From assembly GCA_903921605.1 (NCBI GenBank), contig CAIXQV010000469.1, positions 1 through 5,043 on the forward strand: a stretch of DNA of 5,043 nucleotides, given 5' to 3'. The stretch comes from an uncultured Planctomycetaceae bacterium. Its GTDB lineage: Bacteria > Planctomycetota > Planctomycetia > Planctomycetales > Planctomycetaceae. Shown one piece after another: positions 5,042 to 5,043 of the stretch; the first letter of the stretch is position 1; each line of letters starts with the position of its first letter. The position numbers and the translations under genes are program-made. The notes beneath the pieces were generated by a model that was not told where the DNA came from, made no database searches, and saw only the letters and a program-made list of their open reading frames with translations.

Positions 5042-5043
5042 GC

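Overview
The window looks like chromosome of a planctomycete (Pirellulales/Planctomycetales type). The best taxonomic sign is the ECF sigma factor, whose sequence matches the planctomycete-specific sigma-70 subfamily (Sig-70_plancto1 type). The long membrane protein also begins with a CxxC...CxxC zinc ribbon followed by a Pro/Arg/Ala-rich linker, a protein start typical of that phylum. Base composition is moderate in GC, and genes are loosely packed, with non-coding gaps of several hundred bases. No mobile element, CRISPR array, tRNA or rRNA is visible.

Layout: (1) Bases 1-797, minus strand: the first 265 codons of a circularly permuted ATP-grasp protein (COG2308/DUF404-DUF407 type), cut by the left edge. 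(2) Bases 798-1486: no convincing gene, but one weak minus-strand ORF (813-1148) and several inverted repeats. (3) Bases 1487-1639, plus strand: a 50-residue protein with two predicted membrane helices and a good ribosome binding site. (4) Bases 1647-2279, minus strand: the planctomycete ECF sigma factor, converging on the small membrane protein with a 7-base gap. (5) Bases 2280-2789: a gene-free 510-base divergent promoter/leader region with overlapping hairpins. (6) Bases 2790-4649, plus strand: a 619-residue protein with two N-terminal zinc ribbons, a multi-helix membrane region and a C-terminal RDD domain. (7) Bases 4650-4735: convergent 3' region with a hairpin. (8) Bases 4736-5041, minus strand: a small cysteine-cluster protein of the YkgJ family (CxxCxxCC ... 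C ... CxxYxxRPxxCR).

How the genes work together: they do not form one obvious operon, since strands alternate. The ATP-grasp gene probably heads an operon running off the left edge; in many bacteria this family is followed by alpha-E (DUF403) and transglutaminase-like genes, a predicted peptide-synthesis or protein-modification system. The sigma factor and the zinc-ribbon/RDD membrane protein are divergently transcribed from a shared region, so co-regulation is possible, but nothing seen proves it. No adjacent gene is recognisable as a classical anti-sigma factor. I did not find a clear-cut new defence or mobile system; the more interesting items are the zinc-ribbon/RDD fusion, the small membrane protein convergent with the sigma gene, and the overlapping hairpins upstream of the RDD-protein gene.
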